Shown here: one piece after another, positions 63,316-64,000 of the stretch
Position numbering within the stretch: position 1 is the stretch's first letter
Layout of the letters: each line of letters opens with the position of its first letter
Origin: Paenibacillus sp. OV219
GTDB taxonomy: Bacteria; Bacillota; Bacilli; Paenibacillales; Paenibacillaceae
Direction of reading: 5' to 3'
Length of the DNA stretch: 64,000 bases
Assembly (NCBI RefSeq): GCF_900110075.1
Contig: NZ_FOCJ01000008.1
Coordinates: 1-64,000 of the forward strand
Position numbers and translations under genes: made by a program
Notes under the pieces: generated by a model
The model's database searches: none
Told to the model about the DNA's origin: nothing
Seen by the model: the letters and a program-made list of their open reading frames with translations, nothing else

Positions 63316-64000
63316 TTATAGCTTCCACATGCGGTACAGCATGACCGCCGCTTCGGCACGGGTGAGCGAATCGTTCGGCGAGAGCTTGCCACTATTGCCG
63401 ATAACGATTCCTGCTTTCACCAAAGCTGCTGCGCTGTCTTTGGCATAAGCAGATACGCTCGATGCGTCAGAGTAAGCGTCCAGGCTTCCACTTGCCGCGA
63501 CCTTCTTGCCTGCTGCCGCCAGTGCGCGTGCTGCAAGCACCATCATATCTTGACGGGTGATTGTGCTGTCAGGCTTAAATGTATTGTCTCCAAAACCGGT
63601 GGCAATTCCGAGCTCCTTCGCAATGCTCAGCTCTTTGAAGTAATAAGCGCTCTGCGAGACATCGCTGAATGCCGTCCCATCTTTGCCCGTACCTTTCAAT
63701 TCAAGTGCTCTTATAAGCAGCGCGATGAAGTCTGCACGTTTAATGGAAGCTGCGGGAGAGAAGCTGTCTGCAGACGTTCCTTTGATAACATCGCGTGCTG
63801 CCATCGCTTCAATCGCTTGCATCGCCCAAGGTACGCTCGCCAGGTCACCGAAGGATTTCACCACAGAGGCTACCGCATAAGTACTAAAATGGGTCGTTTG
63901 GAACACGATCGTTCCAGTTACTGCATCATATCGGCCATTCGGTATCGCAGTTACGCTGCCATCGCCAGCAATGTACCAAACAACGAGTGAATCCGGATTG
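63316..64000 (-). CDS. SLH-domain surface protein, C-terminal part (runs off window)
   Basis: The C-terminal ~228 residues of a protein with three S-layer-homology domains that bind pyruvylated wall polysaccharide. SLH1 holds [20 protein letters not shown] and [20 protein letters not shown]2 holds [20 protein letters not shown] and [15 protein letters not shown], and SLH3 holds [20 protein letters not shown] and [17 protein letters not shown]. The frame stays open to the window edge, with [20 protein letters not shown] ahead of SLH1, so the ATG at 63906 is internal and the true start lies beyond 64000. The stop is followed by a strong terminator. The exported N-terminal part, probably an enzyme or adhesin, is not visible. 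Confidence 0.88.
   Translation of the reverse strand, partial: NPDSLVVWYIAGDGSVTAIPNGRYDAVTGTIVFQTTHFSTYAVASVVKSFGDLASVPWAMQAIEAMAARDVIKGTSADSFSPAASIKRADFIALLIRALELKGTGKDGTAFSDVSQSAYYFKELSIAKELGIATGFGDNTFKPDSTITRQDMMVLAARALAAAGKKVAASGSLDAYSDASSVSAYAKDSAAALVKAGIVIGNSGKLSPNDSLTRAEAAVMLYRMWKL

Overview
The window looks like a chromosome segment of a Paenibacillus-type Firmicute, a spore-forming and plant-polymer-degrading member of the Bacillales. The evidence is a rrn-linked tRNA block with Bacillales-like tRNAs, strong AGGAGG-type ribosome binding sites, frequent GTG/TTG starts, YesM/YesN-type two-component regulators beside CUT1 sugar transporters, an S-layer-homology protein, and a glucuronoxylan cluster laid out much like the aldouronate-utilization loci known from Paenibacillus. 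No insertion sequence, prophage, integrase or CRISPR array was seen.

Layout: (1) 1-1341: the 3' end of a 23S rRNA gene, then twelve tRNA genes and a terminator, with no 5S gene between 23S and tRNA-Asn. (2) 1342-7391: a sugar ABC importer (binding protein and two permeases) with a GH78-like alpha-L-rhamnosidase, preceded by LacI-like palindromes. (3) 7453-10026: xanthine phosphoribosyltransferase, an SRPBCC protein, a DUF4328-like membrane protein and a PDZ-less Lon-type (S16) protease. (4) 10074-15382: two divergent GntR/FCD regulators and an acid-sugar operon (enolase-superfamily dehydratase, SDR, SMP-30 lactonase, PhyH dioxygenase). (5) 15549-17957: small envelope and unknown proteins and a methyltransferase. 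(6) 18001-22357: an RNA-repair locus, two WYL regulators divergent from RlaP and RtcB. (7) 22677-27796: an SH3b/amidase cell-wall hydrolase, an OatA-like acyltransferase behind a PHO-box-like repeat, a small protein and a frameshifted MFS transporter.

(8) 28203-34725: a nucleoside ABC importer (BMP lipoprotein, ATPase, two permeases) with DeoR and DeoC, forming a deoxyribonucleoside uptake and breakdown unit. (9) 34872-37810: an XRE-cupin regulator divergent from a threonine-degradation pair (Kbl, Tdh). (10) 37900-47159: two DinB-fold proteins, QueF, an MFS exporter, a 1536-residue secreted modular protein and a TPR glycosyltransferase. (11) 47371-62225: an aldouronate/xylo-oligosaccharide cluster: GH43, LplABC-like importer, YesN/YesM, GH8 Rex, GH67 alpha-glucuronidase, UxuA, a UxuB-like reductase and a NIF3-family protein. 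Imported glucuronoxylan fragments would be cut inside the cell to xylose and glucuronate, and the uronate route would continue from mannonate/fructuronate. Cre/LacI-like palindromes recur at its transcription units. (12) 62226-63315: a noncoding array of about 18 palindromes with exact 111-bp and 113-bp tandem periods. (13) 63316-64000: the C-terminus of an SLH-domain surface protein running off the window.

The most unusual items are the palindrome array, a ~65-nt element present in two intergenic copies, the WYL-WYL/RlaP-RtcB RNA-repair locus, and the large secreted protein with a duplicated module I cannot place in a family.
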